Below are positions 1 to 20,628 of a stretch of 64,000 nt of DNA, one piece after another. Every line of letters begins with the position of its first letter. Positions within the stretch are counted from its first letter, which is position 1. This DNA is from Balanoglossus misakiensis. Its lineage: Eukaryota; Hemichordata. The translations under genes and the position numbers were made by a program. The stretch covers positions 4,030,001 through 4,094,000 of the forward strand of contig CM082580.2 in the NCBI GenBank assembly GCA_040954595.2, written 5' to 3'. A model generated the notes under the pieces. That model was not told the origin of the DNA, ran no database searches, and was given only the letters and a program-made list of their open reading frames with translations.

Positions 1-717
1 CAATATAACCAGTAGCTGTGAATTCAATCAGTGATCTTATAATGCTTACTTCACAGATCTAGACATACGTGTACTACAAAATTGACCGTGCTGGTATACA
101 TGTGAAAATTGGTCTAAACTTTTTTTTTTATTTTTCTCTAGGGAATCTTGAGACCAGTTTCTTCTCCAGAAAAAGATTAAATACAGAACATTCAAGACAT
201 AATCTTTGATTTGGGGAAGAAAAATGACTGTAAACAACGACTTTTCTTGGAAAAGAAGGCAGAGAGATTAAATTTTGGCACAGGCATTCAATTCTCCCTA
301 CCTTAAATAGAGTTTTGCTACCTAGGTGAGTGATAAAAATCTCACACTCAAGAAATGTTCATAAGCTGACTGAAGTGATATTCGGTCATTCTAATACTTT
401 ATAACATAAAAAAATAAAAAAATGTGAAAACAGTTTAATGACTTTAATATGCCGATTACAAAGGCAGAAATGTTTGACCAAAGGAAGTCATGAAATACAG
501 TAAACATATCATTTCTTCTTTCTCTTACTACAGTGAGTTGTCGACTTTTTACCCAGAATGCAATTATTATAATGTGATTTGACCCCCTAGCGCAAAGTGG
601 AAACCGATTTAAGGCAGCCTGAATTGCAAAAGATAATTCCAGTTTTCTAAACATCTGTACCAAGATGCACAAAACTCACTGATATCCCAAACTGGAATCA
701 TGCCAAATGTTTCTTAC
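1..717. other. POLR3B intron, partial
   Basis: This stretch follows the splice donor after the last visible POLR3B exon (minus strand). I looked on the minus strand for the next expected exon, which in relatives begins NILGVIRDH, and did not find it. The short reading frames here have no recognisable content. It is read as intron continuing past the window edge. Confidence 0.6.
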
Positions 718-6557
<5,840 letters not shown>

Positions 6558-7453
6558 TTTGTAATTAATTGTTGCGATGCTATACGTCACTAGAGGTTGA
6601 GAGACGTGACCATGATGAGGCACATGTCATGTGTTATGATACACGCATGGGCGCCGCCATCTTGTATGTATACCAACCACTGTAAGGCGAAAACAAAAGA
6701 AATGCATACTTTGCACACAAACGGCAGTCTTTCAAAACGATTTATGCGGCTTGGTTTTTCAGTTCATAAAAAGGAAAAGGAAAAATGTGTGGTACGATTG
6801 CCAAGCAAACCTCGTCCACGACAGTTTGATTGTGCGTGCCCCGGTTATTGTTTGTAAAATGTGACCCTCCACAATGCATGGAACCCACCCACCCCTGGAC
6901 TGGACACACCAGGTGTACGTGTAGGCCGGTCATTTCTGAAGGACCAGCCGAAGTATAACCATCAACATCATCGTTTACACCATTCCTCGAATTACATTAG
7001 GAAAATACGTTATGAAGGAATAGTTCATATGATAATTGCAATTTCATTTTATTTTAAATTTAATATAACATTTGTAAATATATATATGGATGTTTCTGCT
7101 CCATATTTGGGATTTTAATCGAGGTTAGAGACTTGAGAGATTCGTGTAACCAGATTTTTAGTGGGGATATTGAGGTTGTGAAGTCCAAAAAGTTGTCTTC
7201 AAACTTTGATCATACTATTTGACTAATTACTACATTTTGCTCGTTTCGCGTTAAAAACATAAAGTTAGTCAGAACGCTGGGTCGGCGACCGCACATCTCC
7301 GACACGTGTCACGTGATGCTTGCCTAATTGTTCTTTGTCATGACAACGGTATTACGTATGCTCTCATTGTCGCTATTGTCGACATCAAGCAGTCTTCATT
7401 CTGTTCTTTAATGACATTATGTTTTCTACAAGTGACACTGAAAAGTAACCAAA

Positions 7454-8383
7454 ATGGGACTGTTATCTCTAATAATCTTTCTAGCAACCACTTTTGTTAC
7501 TAAAGTCTATGGTTGGCTGCATCGTGTACCGATCCTTGGAACTTTTTTGAGCACTTTGGGCGAGTTCTTCTCGCGCCAAGTTTCTTTCCAACATCACGTT
7601 CGTCATGCCTTCAAGACTGTATTTGGATTGTATTTAACCACAGTGAAAGTAATCCTGTTTATAGTTTTTTGGCCGATTTGTATCCCAGTTTGGGTTCTAC
7701 GACAACTTTTTCTGAGGGGAGAAACCGCGGCCGCGGACAATGCGCCTGGTAGGCCTACAACTCTCATCAGTCGCGTCACATCCGCGCTGAGATGTTTTAT
7801 CTCCACTTTACCCGTGGTTGGACCAATAATTGCGTCAGTAGGAACTGCGACTGTACATGTACTACATGTTGCGAGAGTGCTCTTTGGAATTCTCCTGAAT
7901 CCGAGTGATTTCGTGGAGAAGGTCGAAGGTTTCGATGCTAGACTCCTCGAATTAGAATCTTACGCGGCGGACTGTTCCGTGAAAGTTGCCGAGATTCAAG
8001 ACGATGTGGCCAAACAACGTACAGATATCACCAGACTACAATCTGACGTTGACAGAAGCGTGGCGAACCTTGAGCGCGCCGAAACTCGATGCCGGCAACT
8101 CGGACAAGTGATGAACAAAGTCAGAATGGACTTTCGCTACCTTCAAATAAAAACTAAGACTGACGTCACAAGAATGACGGTAAAGGTGAAGGAAATGGCC
8201 GACAAAATGGAAAGAATCGGAAAACGCGCAGGATCCACCAGTGACCATGACAACAACTCTGAAGGCGATGCTGGCGAACCCCTGCACATGCATGTAGGCC
8301 CACGGAGAAATGCTACCCAGCGCCACTTTTCCATGATTCCCGGACTGTCAGCAGCAAAAAGATGGTTTTTCACTCGGAAGTGA
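7454..8383 (+). CDS. uncharacterised intronless membrane/coiled-coil protein, 309 aa
   Basis: A single uninterrupted frame of 309 codons; the start sits in a good context (AAAATGG) and TGA is at 8381. I do not recognise the family. Visible parts are a hydrophobic N-terminus (residues 1-20, signal anchor or signal peptide), a strongly hydrophobic stretch around 56-86, another at about 111-149, then a heptad-like region at about 155-255 with many E, K, R and L residues (probable coiled coil), and a polar, basic tail. It could be an organelle or ER membrane protein with a cytosolic coiled coil. It is divergent from POLR3B, with 896 bp between the two start codons, so a shared promoter region is possible. 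Lack of introns beside intron-rich neighbours suggests a retrogene or a young gene. A polyadenylation signal follows at 8513. The gene is likely real; its function is unknown. Confidence 0.75.
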   Translation: MGLLSLIIFLATTFVTKVYGWLHRVPILGTFLSTLGEFFSRQVSFQHHVRHAFKTVFGLYLTTVKVILFIVFWPICIPVWVLRQLFLRGETAAADNAPGRPTTLISRVTSALRCFISTLPVVGPIIASVGTATVHVLHVARVLFGILLNPSDFVEKVEGFDARLLELESYAADCSVKVAEIQDDVAKQRTDITRLQSDVDRSVANLERAETRCRQLGQVMNKVRMDFRYLQIKTKTDVTRMTVKVKEMADKMERIGKRAGSTSDHDNNSEGDAGEPLHMHVGPRRNATQRHFSMIPGLSAAKRWFFTRK

Positions 8384-8512
8384 TCTCTGAGCTACATGGG
8401 AGTAAACTGTTCTGTGAACACAAATCTCAGTCAAAATGATCCTATGTACCAGTACAGCAATATGACGACAATTGTCATCAATTGTCTAAGTTACTTTGAT
8501 TTTTTTTTTGTT

Positions 8513-8518
8513 AATAAA
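8513..8518 (+). terminator. polyadenylation signal AATAAA
   Basis: AATAAA lies 130 bp after the stop codon of the 309-residue protein, following a T-rich tract. Position and sequence fit a 3' end for that gene. Confidence 0.55.
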
Positions 8519-8790
8519 AAAATGTTATTGCGAATTCCAGAGAGTTTAGACTGCATTTTATGGTTGATCTAAAAATGATTGAGTAGAAATGAAAACATGA
8601 CTTCTGATTAACTTTATTGTTAAAATGTCACGTAAATTCTGCCATACAGCTTATGTTTAGACCAGTGATTGAGAACAGATTTGATTGAGGATTTATTTCT
8701 TTTTTACCGAAGCAGGATGCACTTTAGACGGTCATAGAGTAATTAAGATTTCTGAAGAAGAAATTGTTGTTCTACTCTTTGTTTCTATGT

Positions 8791-8959
8791 GAGGGGATAG
8801 CGCGAACGCAGTCCCCCACTACCATAAATTCTGCACCCGAGTCACCCACATTTGGGGTGATCGCAGACATATCAACCCGCGCGGAGTGCAATGCGCGGGC
8901 CTCATTCTGGGGGAACCGCCTTTTTGATCACGGTTAGAACCCCTGTGCCAGGTAAGTAT
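8791..8959 (-). ncRNA. U1 spliceosomal snRNA
   Basis: On the minus strand the RNA starts ATACTTACCTGGC, the U1 5' end that pairs with 5' splice sites. Stem-loop I follows with loop TGATCAAAAAGG on an AACCG/CGGTT stem; then stem-loop II with the U1A-type loop ATTGCACTCC on a perfect seven-pair CCCGCGC/GCGCGGG stem; stem-loop III (TCACCC/GGGTGA around CAAATGT); the Sm-type site AATTTATGG; and stem-loop IV ending GACTGCGTTCGCGC. The length of about 169 nt fits U1 (about 164-165 nt in vertebrates). Stem changes relative to vertebrate U1 are compensated, which argues for a working gene. Two points differ: the stem-loop I loop has AA where vertebrates have CG (GATCACGAAG), and the Sm site has A where human has G. 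The 3' end is placed by comparison. Confidence 0.9.
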
Positions 8960-11315
<2,356 letters not shown>

Positions 11316-11830
11316 CTAACACGTCTCCTTCTTGAAACGGCGACTGGCTTTCCGGAGCTCGCGCGACTTGGACCAGGGCATGACGAAGGTGACCACTAAC
11401 TTTTTGTCTGTCTGTCTTCCCATGATTAGATAGTAGTCCTTCCCGTCGTCGGCAAATTCACAGTTGTTACACTCGCCTCCACCTTCCAAAAAGAATGTCA
11501 TTTTCTTCAGGTCCTTCTTCTTCAGCTCTCCTTTCTTGTACAACTTTTTCTTCTTTTTCTTGCCAACAATTTTAAGATCCCCTTTGGATACCGATGTTTC
11601 TTGAATTTTTGATTTCACAACTGTGGAAAAAAAGTGTTACATTTAAAAGACACTGTACGTACCTATGTCAACACAACATGTTTATGTAAATCACAACATG
11701 AGATGAAATGTTCTATAGTTGCCACAAAAACCATATGATCATTTGAGTCGCGCGCCAAATTCAAACCTGCAGAGAGTTTGAATAAGATTTTGAGTGTTTT
11801 CAATATGTACTTAAACTTCCTGGTACAGTC

Positions 11831-11876
<46 letters not shown>

Positions 11877-14800
11877 ACTCTTCGTAAATCACAACGTGTT
11901 ACATTTTCAAATTTTAAAACTTTTTGATGAAACGAAATTCACCACAATGCTTGCCGACGTGGTAATGTTTACCATACAGATAAATTAGCCCTAAGCCCCG
12001 TAATGCGTGGAACCTAATTTAAATGGAGAATTTCATTCAAATTAAGATGGTTGATGGACGATTTACCAGTATTTCTTCATTTATAGGTTGATTGAGCGGA
12101 AATTTAATATAATTTAGAATGAAATGAAGAAATGCCTTGGCTTAATAATCGTTGTGTACACAGTGTTTGACGTATGTATGTACTGGATAGGTAATTGCAA
12201 TAACAGACACAGCGCTGACAGCATGGACGTTTTCTGCCAATAACGATTAGTTTGCGTCATAATTATTCACACCGTATTTCGGATCCGTTTCTTGGCATTA
12301 ATGAGGATGTGAAGGGATGATTTATCCGTTTGGGTGATTGGTTGTAAGTATAGCAGGTGGTACCAGTATGTGACAGTGATAGTACAAACGCATCGTTGGT
12401 CAGTAGGTTGTAGATGATTGCAAACATGCAAATGTAGATGCAGGAGTGAACGGCCGATTTGATAGAAAGAAAAGTCAATTCAATACTTTTAGTGAGAACA
12501 CTTATGTTGTAAAGTGTTCAGTAAAGTAGTAATGAGTGGGTGGGCGAAGGCAAGTATGTTGCCTTGTTTGCGGACAATGGGGAGATGACTGGGTGTACTT
12601 TTAGTCTGCCATTGTACTTTTACTTGTGGGTTTGTGTGGGGGGTTGTATAGGTGGTGTGTGTGTGTGAGGGGAGTGTTGTATGGGTTGTGTGTGTGGGGT
12701 TGTATGGGGGTGATTGGTTATTGATAATGTGCAGCACTGGCAGCTGGTTAGTTTGGGGATCGATCGGTTGGATAGAGATTGTTAGTTCGTGGATGCAATC
12801 TCACACTGACAGAGACGCAGACATTTGTATATACTATGACACACACTCACTGGTAATCCAATACATTACGCACGAACTGATTCGGAGTCTATGACTGATC
12901 ATGAATCGTTGGGAAATTGTAAAATTTCCCGTCATTTGCACTTCAATGCTAAAACTCTTTCTACGGCCCCCTCAATGCTAAAACATGCATTCGTCGGAAT
13001 TATGACATTAAAAACCTTGGCACCGCAAAGAGGATGATCTGTTTCTTCTTGCGTGGAGATGTGATAATAACGCAAAAAATCGCTCCCCCACTCACAGTGC
13101 TTGGCCTCTCCCGTCTTAATTGTTACCGATACCCCCCAAAGGAAACGGCGTTATTGTCTCTTTTCTTGCATTTTTCGAGGTCATTTTTGATTCTTTTCAC
13201 CGTCCTATTTCGACTATTGTTGATTTTACCTTAAGAAATCTGGCGTGTACGCCTGAAGGCTTGCATTACAAGGAACTTTTTTTTTGAATTCGTCGTGACA
13301 TAATAGAGACAAAGAAAAGCTTTGGAACTGGTGGCGGTATCCTCAAAACGACCGTACAGAAAGGAAACGGACCGACAAAAACTCTTCATTTAAATGTATT
13401 TTCTTATTAGTATTCAACGTGTGGCTTTTGGGTTTGCATGGGAATCTGGCCAATTCCATGAATGTTAAGTCGTTCACTACTTTAGCCGAAGGAAAATCTT
13501 CCCCATCTGTGAAAATTATCTGCCAGTGTACAAACTCGCGGAACACCCGCGCCAATACGTGTAATCATGGATGGTGGGCATCGGAGACACATGGTATTTT
13601 TCACTAAAGTTGAAATCAATGACACGAATCTTTACGCGCAGAAAAGACCACGCGCTGATGAACACGTAAAATTCCAGACTGAACGCGATAACGAGAGTCA
13701 TGTGCGATATTTCGCCGACTAAATAAGCGACAGCTGTTTTGTCTTCTTGTCAGAATTGTCGAGATATCTGACGGACATGCTATGGCCAAATTGGCTCGGT
13801 AATCAGTCTCTCCACTAACAGGTGTTTAAAGGAGTCCCCGCTACGAGTTCTGTTTTTTTTTTCAAAAGTATTAGGGAAACTTCCGTAGTGGTTGCTCTTT
13901 TTAATCGCTTTTTATGTGTACGTCATCTTCGTTTATTTTTTATTGGTGCAATATTCTGATATTCGAAGTATAATCGCAAATAAATTCGTTCTCAGGTTGT
14001 AATTGGTTACATATATACCCTATATGCATTTTCAAGTAGCGCCTCCCAGATATTTGATGAATAGGCCCAGCCCCGCCCTACCGATGGAGACCCCTGGTAT
14101 ACCAGGTCTAAATTATAAGTAGAATGTCCATAACACTCCATTATCTGTTTTTTTTTATATGTGCTAGTTCAACCCAATGGTTGGAGCGCGGTCACACTCT
14201 AACCATGACCCCAATTAGACGTGAAGAAAGTTTAAAATGAAGGAGCGGCTCAACGCCATGGTAACCGCCCATCTGGCACCACCCTCACGCCCCACACACA
14301 CACTGTAGTGAGATACCTACCGAAATCGGCATTGCAATATTCCGATATTATTTTCTCTTCCGTTGCATCTGCCTGACACCGCTCACAAACCGATTCCGTG
14401 CCTGTTGTAGAAAATAAAGAAAGAGATTGAGATTATGGTTGCGAAGTTCAGAGTCTTTGTGTGGGGACTATAGGATGAGAACTTGACATAGTGGAACTTT
14501 GGAGTGAACAGTAACTGTATCGTGTGGTTCAACTGAGATTGTTTACTTTTGCATAAATTTAGCACGAAATCCAGCACGGTCCCTGTACAAACCAGCAGGG
14601 TACTCATGGAGCCCGAATGCATAACTTTGAATCAAAAGCCACAAAACTGATAAAGGCATCGACATAGCTGCAGAACATGACTGTTTTGGTTTTCACAGCG
14701 TGGCTGTAGATAATATCGCGGGGTGTGGTTCCCTGACACGTCGCGATAAAAGAAAAGAAAATAGCAACGCCCCCAACTTTGTCTATTTTTCGGTTACAGC

Positions 14801-17498
14801 ATAAAATAACAATAGATGTGTTAATTACAATCCAATTTAATTGGGAGGCCACTTCGCACCTCTCCTATACAAGGACCCCCGTGGGACGCCTGTCACTCAT
14901 CACACAGTGGGGATTGTTGCTCCGTCACAATTGACATGTCGCATTGAATTGAGTTTGGTCCCATCCATGAGCAACTCCAAGCCACCTGATATACCACCAG
15001 CCTGAAGTCCACAGATAGTTTCACGTCTATCGTGTGGAGTGCTCCAGCTGGTTACATATGGGCGAACAACAAACAGGAACATGCAGAAACCAGCGTGAAC
15101 TCCGACGATAATTAGTCATCTCCCGACAACCTCAGATGGCGTAAATTTGGGAAATTCATTCGAGGTTCATGCGTTGCGTTACTATATTGTAATTAATAAA
15201 TGTGTATACAATAGAGATTGTGGAATTTAAGAAACTGCGTCATGGACTTAATTACAGACTTGGCCGCGATATTGCACAGAGGCTGCAGTTTAGCTTATAC
15301 TCACTGCCGCGGAGAACAACTACAAGTCACATTTTATCGTCTAGGTATTAATACGACTGGCATATCTGAACGGAACAGCGCGTGCCAAACCGAATTATAC
15401 TGAAAAATAAGTCAAATCTTCAATTACCCGGCAACGTGTTCAACGAGGCATGCTTCCACTTTGCCGGGCGTCTGTGCCTCCAGGGACCGTGAGCAGTCGA
15501 AGGACAGACTATACAAGTCGGCTGTTTTAGCAGTCTCGAAAGCCTTCTTTTAGCTTTTTCATACACACAGAAAAAAATCAAACGTATTATTTGTTTTCCG
15601 ACCGAAGCATAATATCGACCAATTTGCGCGTTTCTGGCGGAGGGCAGGGGGGCATTTACGCGACACAAAAGTGTGAATCTAAAGAATTCCTGCTGTATAC
15701 ATTACACCAATAGCCAAGACATTCCAAACAGCGTTTTCTCACTTGAAGCCCTGCCCAACACATTCCCAACATATCCATCAAACCAGTCAGCCACGGTGCT
15801 GTTTACTAAATCCCATCATTTCACCGGAGTTTTCTGTCATCACTCTTGCTGTGGGTTGCCCGTAGACACATGTACGGCCGTCGCTTTGTTCCGCTTGGAG
15901 TGGGTGCTAAGCGATCGCTTCAATGTAACTCTCGCCATGCACCCCCTTCACAAATTGATTTTCAATCAGGTCGAAGTCGCTGGGTCGTTTTTCATAAATG
16001 CTCGACTGGGTTTGAAGCCACGGCTGTGATAAATGGCGGCTTGTATCGGTATAATCCAAATCCACAAATCAAAGTATTTTTTTCTCTTAAAGCCCATTTT
16101 CAAACGCAATTTCAAGATGCAATGTAGGTCAGCTGAAATTAAATTTGAAACTTTTTTTATCTGTTGCAACATGTGAATCCACCTCTAAGATTCGTAATTA
16201 ATTCCGAGTGCGAATTGATAACGTCGTAATGGTGAGACATCTCGAGAATTATGTACGCTCTCTGTATCAGTCGTTTTACACGTATTTAACATGGTTCAGT
16301 CGCATAAGTAGCGCCAAAAAACGTCCTGAAAAATCGAACTCTCGGCCCACATTTAGAGCATCTTCCGGCCATAACTCGAAGTCCATTGTGCGTTGGCCGC
16401 CGTCAAATGACAAGAGTTGGGTCTGCATTCCACTAAAGCTAGGATATGACAGATTGTTTTATTTTTTATTGTTGGACAGAAGAACTTTACAGGGGTCGGG
16501 GCGCAGCTATAGTGGCAAGTTGGCAATAAAGTTAGCACTCCGTGACCAACCACTTGGGGGATGAAAGATGAAGCCAACCAGTGAACGCTGAATGGGAAAT
16601 ACGGGGGCACAGAGGTCAACGTGTAATGGTGTAGTAATGCGCCTTAGTTGTAATGGTCACAAATAAATTGTTCACATCGCTGATTTATTCCTTCAAAGAC
16701 ACTAATGATAGATTGTCAGGCTTTTGCGCAGGTTGTTTGAAACTTATCACGTGAGTGATAAATTATTCATGACTCTAGTGGCTTGCGCCCCGAAGGCATC
16801 GCTGTGGAGAAAATGCCTCAAAGACAAAACTTTAGTGTCTCTATTAAAAGTCACAATTTGTCCCGAGAAAACAAGTTTTTAAGGTTCCCTGGGGGAACAA
16901 TTTAACAAGTGAATCAAATTTGTCTGCACATACCTCTGCCGGGGTTGTCGCCGCTGTCTATGGGGATTTCACCTTCATAAATTGTCACCGTGTCTATTAT
17001 CTCGCCATCTCCCTCTGAAGTGGAATTCTTCATTGAGTCTGTGATGCACAGGTCGTTGTCCCGTGGAAGTTTGTCACAGCGCAACATATCTGGCCAGGGG
17101 TAGCCGTGGACTAGCATTACCGGGGAGCAGCGGTCTCTCACCTTCTCGCAAAGCGACCGACAAGGGTAGATGGGACGGTCGAGACACACCGGTGCGAACA
17201 GGGAGCAGAGAAAGAGCTGAGTTTCGGGGTGACACCGCTGACTTAGAAGCGGCACCCAGCTGCTCGCTTGCTGCTTGACTTCGGGTATACTGTCATGGTC
17301 CAATAAATTAGGCATTCTCATTTGCTTGTATCCAATGTTTGCGCACAGGCTCATGTCTGATGGTATTGGAACACAGGTAGGTTTTGTTATTCGGCCGCCT
17401 AAGTCCACCACATAGCTCCACGTTGGGGCGACGATTGCCAGCAGATACAATAGCAGTGGTAGACGGAGCAACGACATACACCAGGTCGACATCTTCAT
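11316..17498 (-). CDS. secreted frizzled-related protein, SFRP1/2/5 type
   Basis: Secreted Wnt-binding modulator. Three coding exons on the minus strand: 16934-17498, 14321-14401 and 11316-11620, giving 316 residues, close to the usual length (human SFRP1 is 314). Residues 1-28 form a signal peptide with a leucine-rich core. Residues 42-151 are a frizzled cysteine-rich domain with all ten cysteines (42, 52, 89, 98, 105, 113, 117, 124, 141, 151) and the motifs YKQMRMPNLL, FAPVCL and YPWPDMLRC. N158-S-T is a possible glycosylation site. Exons 2 and 3 encode the netrin-like (NTR) domain, including ADATEEKIISEYCNADF, the basic block GKKKKKKL, KKKDLKKM and YYLIMGRQ. No seven-helix region follows, which excludes a frizzled receptor. 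An alternative start two codons in (17492) is possible. It belongs to the SFRP1/2/5 rather than the SFRP3/4 group; the paralogue cannot be named. Confidence 0.94.
11831..11876. repeat. tetranucleotide microsatellite (ATTG)n
   Basis: About eleven perfect ATTG units in SFRP intron 2. Confidence 0.95.
12590..12720. repeat. G/T-rich low-complexity tract
   Basis: Strongly strand-biased G/T sequence with repeated TGTGTG, GGGGTTGTATG and similar runs, in SFRP intron 2. The apparent reading frames on both strands follow from this composition. Confidence 0.75.
14402..16933 (-). other. SFRP intron 1
   Basis: 2.5-kb intron between the frizzled-domain exon and the 81-bp second exon. Several short reading frames exist on both strands but none has recognisable domain content or splice context. 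No clear repeat family was seen. Confidence 0.65.
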
Positions 17499-17939
17499 TA
17501 GTCTGTGTCAGAAAATAATAAGTCGATTGTTCCTTTAGAAAAAGAAAACGCAAGTCCCTTTACCACTGACGGACTATCTGTACCTTCTTAACGACATGCG
17601 TGGTCCAACAGCCGGTGGTGACAATATAATGGATTTAGTGAGTGCTGTGCCAAGCAGACTCCTGTCCGACCAAAATTCTGCACTGCACTGACAAAGGTCT
17701 TCACACTCGGAAACTTGTACACTCGTATACGTTCTTGTTATGACTTGGTTTGGTACGATACCATTACGGTGCAGGGGTGTCCCGTGAAACTTAGCTATTT
17801 CCAGCGAAGTGGATGAAGGTAGTAAAGTCTGACTGGCCGGCTACCAGTCTATGAGCGAGGAGACAGCTCCGTTTCTGGCAAGACTTGTTTGACCGACTGC
17901 CAGTATATCCACTGTGTACATAACTGAGAATCTTGCATA

Positions 17940-17946
17940 TTTTATA
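17940..17946 (-). promoter_or_regulatory. candidate TATA box for the SFRP gene
   Basis: On the minus strand the sequence reads CGCTATAAAATATGC, a good TATA-box match, about 440 bp upstream of the SFRP start codon. A 5' UTR of about 410 nt would follow if it is used. This rests on the motif and position only. Confidence 0.35.
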
Positions 17947-20628
17947 GCGTTAACGTGTTAATTATGGGCGGTGAATTGATCAGCTGATTCTATTGACTTG
18001 GAGTCAATTTAAACTGTGAAATTGGACGTCAATCACCGAGGCAAACGTCCATCACCCTTGATAATAACTCGTTTAGTTAATTTGGACCACCCCCCTGTAA
18101 GGAGACAGGCAAACACAACACGGGAACTCATTAAGTTGCAGCAAACTGTTGTGTGTGCACTTGGCTGATAAAGGCAGTCCCACCGTGGCTATTGAAGCCC
18201 TTGTGTGCATAAAAGTCTCCCCACGACTTTGTTTGCGATTCTATAGGTACAGCGGTTCACAATGCTTAGCCCAGCAGGTAAGGTAAACGGGGCCGGGAAG
18301 TAATTTGAGGCAAATTGTTATTTTTCAGAGTGTATGTAGAAACACGGAGAGACATGCTGTCAACACCAAAATTGGTTGAAATGTCTGCGTCTGCATAAAA
18401 CGTTTACTGGTGTGTATACATGTCAGCAATTGTAACCGGATATAGAGATATAGAGTGACTCACTTGTCTGAACTCGGGTTACTTTTCAACGCCGTTGTTC
18501 AATTTTGCCCTTCGGGAACTACTGCAGCCATCCACATTCCTCTCTGCCAATAACGCGCCCTGTAAACATCACCAAAGGGCTCGATAGAGAAAAAAATTGA
18601 ATCCGCACTTTAAGAATTTAACAATTAAATCACAAGTCGTACCATGAATTTTTCTCTTTAAGATCATAATTTTTGAGAAAGATTGAAAAAGAAATATTTC
18701 ATGGCCCGATTAAATCGAGACACCGGTGCGATTTAAAAGTTTACTCATAGTCATGTCATGAACTCCTTGTGCTGACGATATTATCACCCAGTTTACTTCA
18801 GCGACGCCCAAACGGTGATCGACTAATATCACGACTAATATGTTGAGATTCATCTCGGAGAAATTTGATGACTTTGGTGAATTTTCATTTCTTGCACTGG
18901 TAGTTGCCTCGACCACGGTCGGAGAGCAAGACCTTGGCGGGCGAAGATGCATTGCAAATGACTTGTTAGTAACATGAACCACGGTCCATGTGAACCGAAG
19001 GCGCCTAGGGTAAAGTGGCGTTATAGGTAGACGGTAGACTTGCTCCAAGTCTATGGGCTGTGTAGGGAACGTGTCGGCTTGGTCGACGCTACCCGAAACC
19101 ACAAGCTCAGTCGCAAATTCGAAACTCGCCTCACTACCAAAAACACGCTTAAGGCAAGCATGCATGCAAAAAGTATTGAAATTATTTATTAAGACAAAAA
19201 AACACCGAAAACACAAAAAGTATTGAGATTTAAAAATCACCAAGCGACTAGTGGGCTAGTCTAGGTAGACGGCTAACGTAGACATATATACGGTACTTGT
19301 GCGGCTATGGACAGATGATGCCGTGGTATTTTTGAGTTCATACACAGACAAGCTGCAACTACATTGTCCTCCAAGGATATTGTCCAAATATGTAAAAGAG
19401 GAGAGCAGAAAACCCAGAGCAGAAAAGTTCGAGAATGTGAATAGAAATATTTGCGGATAACGACAGATTTTTGCTTATACGTGATAAACATATACAAATT
19501 GGCGCAACAACTCTTTGTTAAGATCAGAATCGAAAGTTATGTGTTTTTGACAACCAAGATTTGGTAAATGTTTATTTCCAAAGCTATAATATCATTTTAT
19601 AACATTTCCACTTAATCTGCATAGTTTTTATTACCATAATGCAAACTAGCCAGTTTAACATGACCTTACGCAACAAATATTCTGTAACATGTTTATAAAG
19701 AGTGGGTGGTCGGACACGTTTAATTTTACATAATAATACTAGAGTGATCAAGACGTTTCACGTAGGAAAACTTTGTTTGTCACCACTGGCACCTGAAATT
19801 GACGGGACGGTTAAGATAAAATTAGCAATTATTATAGAAAATACATTTATGTCATACGAGCTAATCAGTGGTGTTTTCTAAATTCAATCGACAATTGTTA
19901 GCTTACTTCACAGAAATACTACTTTTGAAAAAAAACACGTCAAACGTGGAAGACAAATTTAATTACCCACATTATATGAATACAGTAAGACTTAAAATAC
20001 TCAGTCGTGCTCGGAGCATAAAATGAACAAGTTTCAAACAAATACTATACTGAGTATTACACATTTTGAATTATGAAAAGTTGCTTGGAATAAAATACAT
20101 TTCATCTCACAAATTAACTAAATTTTCGCTTTTTAAACATTTCAAACAACGCAAATATTTAGTGCAGATCTGAGAACTTCTTTTTCAGTCTCTCTTCCCT
20201 TTTCCGACCCGGCGCCTTTCCCGAGTTTTAAAGGTGGATCCCTAAATACTGGGATTTAAGGGTATCGCCAGACAGATATGGGGAACAATCGGCCATTTAT
20301 TAGTTGCATAACGCACAGATAAACTGCGCCATAACATGATATGCAGTATACCCAAGCTCATCACGTTTTAAATTCCAACCCCGCCACGACCTGTCCTCTT
20401 AGCACATGTAGCACGCCACTTATACACGCTGAATAAAATTGTGCCTGATGGCGACCACGTGTCGTTTCTTTCTATGTAAACAAAAGAAGCACATTTTACA
20501 CAGATGAAATATTTGTTGGAGATGTAAACTTGTCGTAATTGGTCTAGAAATATGTGATGGGCCGATGTGTCAGCTTTAATGTTCAATATCACAACCGAAC
20601 ACAGTTTGTGGGTTGAACAATATGGAGG

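Larger units (their letters stand above)
11621..14320 (-). other. SFRP intron 2
   Basis: 2.7-kb intron. It holds a GATT/TTGA simple repeat at 11831-11876 and a long G/T-rich low-complexity patch at about 12590-12720. I see no exon, RNA gene or element with clear termini in the rest. Confidence 0.7.

Noticed and set aside
14900-15082. 60-codon minus-strand frame with GLQAGGISGGLELLMDG, suggestive of a retroelement fragment
   Set aside because: No reverse-transcriptase or integrase motif could be confirmed and no flanking repeat was seen.
15673-16127. Two overlapping plus-strand frames (118 and 93 codons) in SFRP intron 1
   Set aside because: Neither has a recognisable motif; overlapping frames of similar length suggest GC-richer background rather than a gene.
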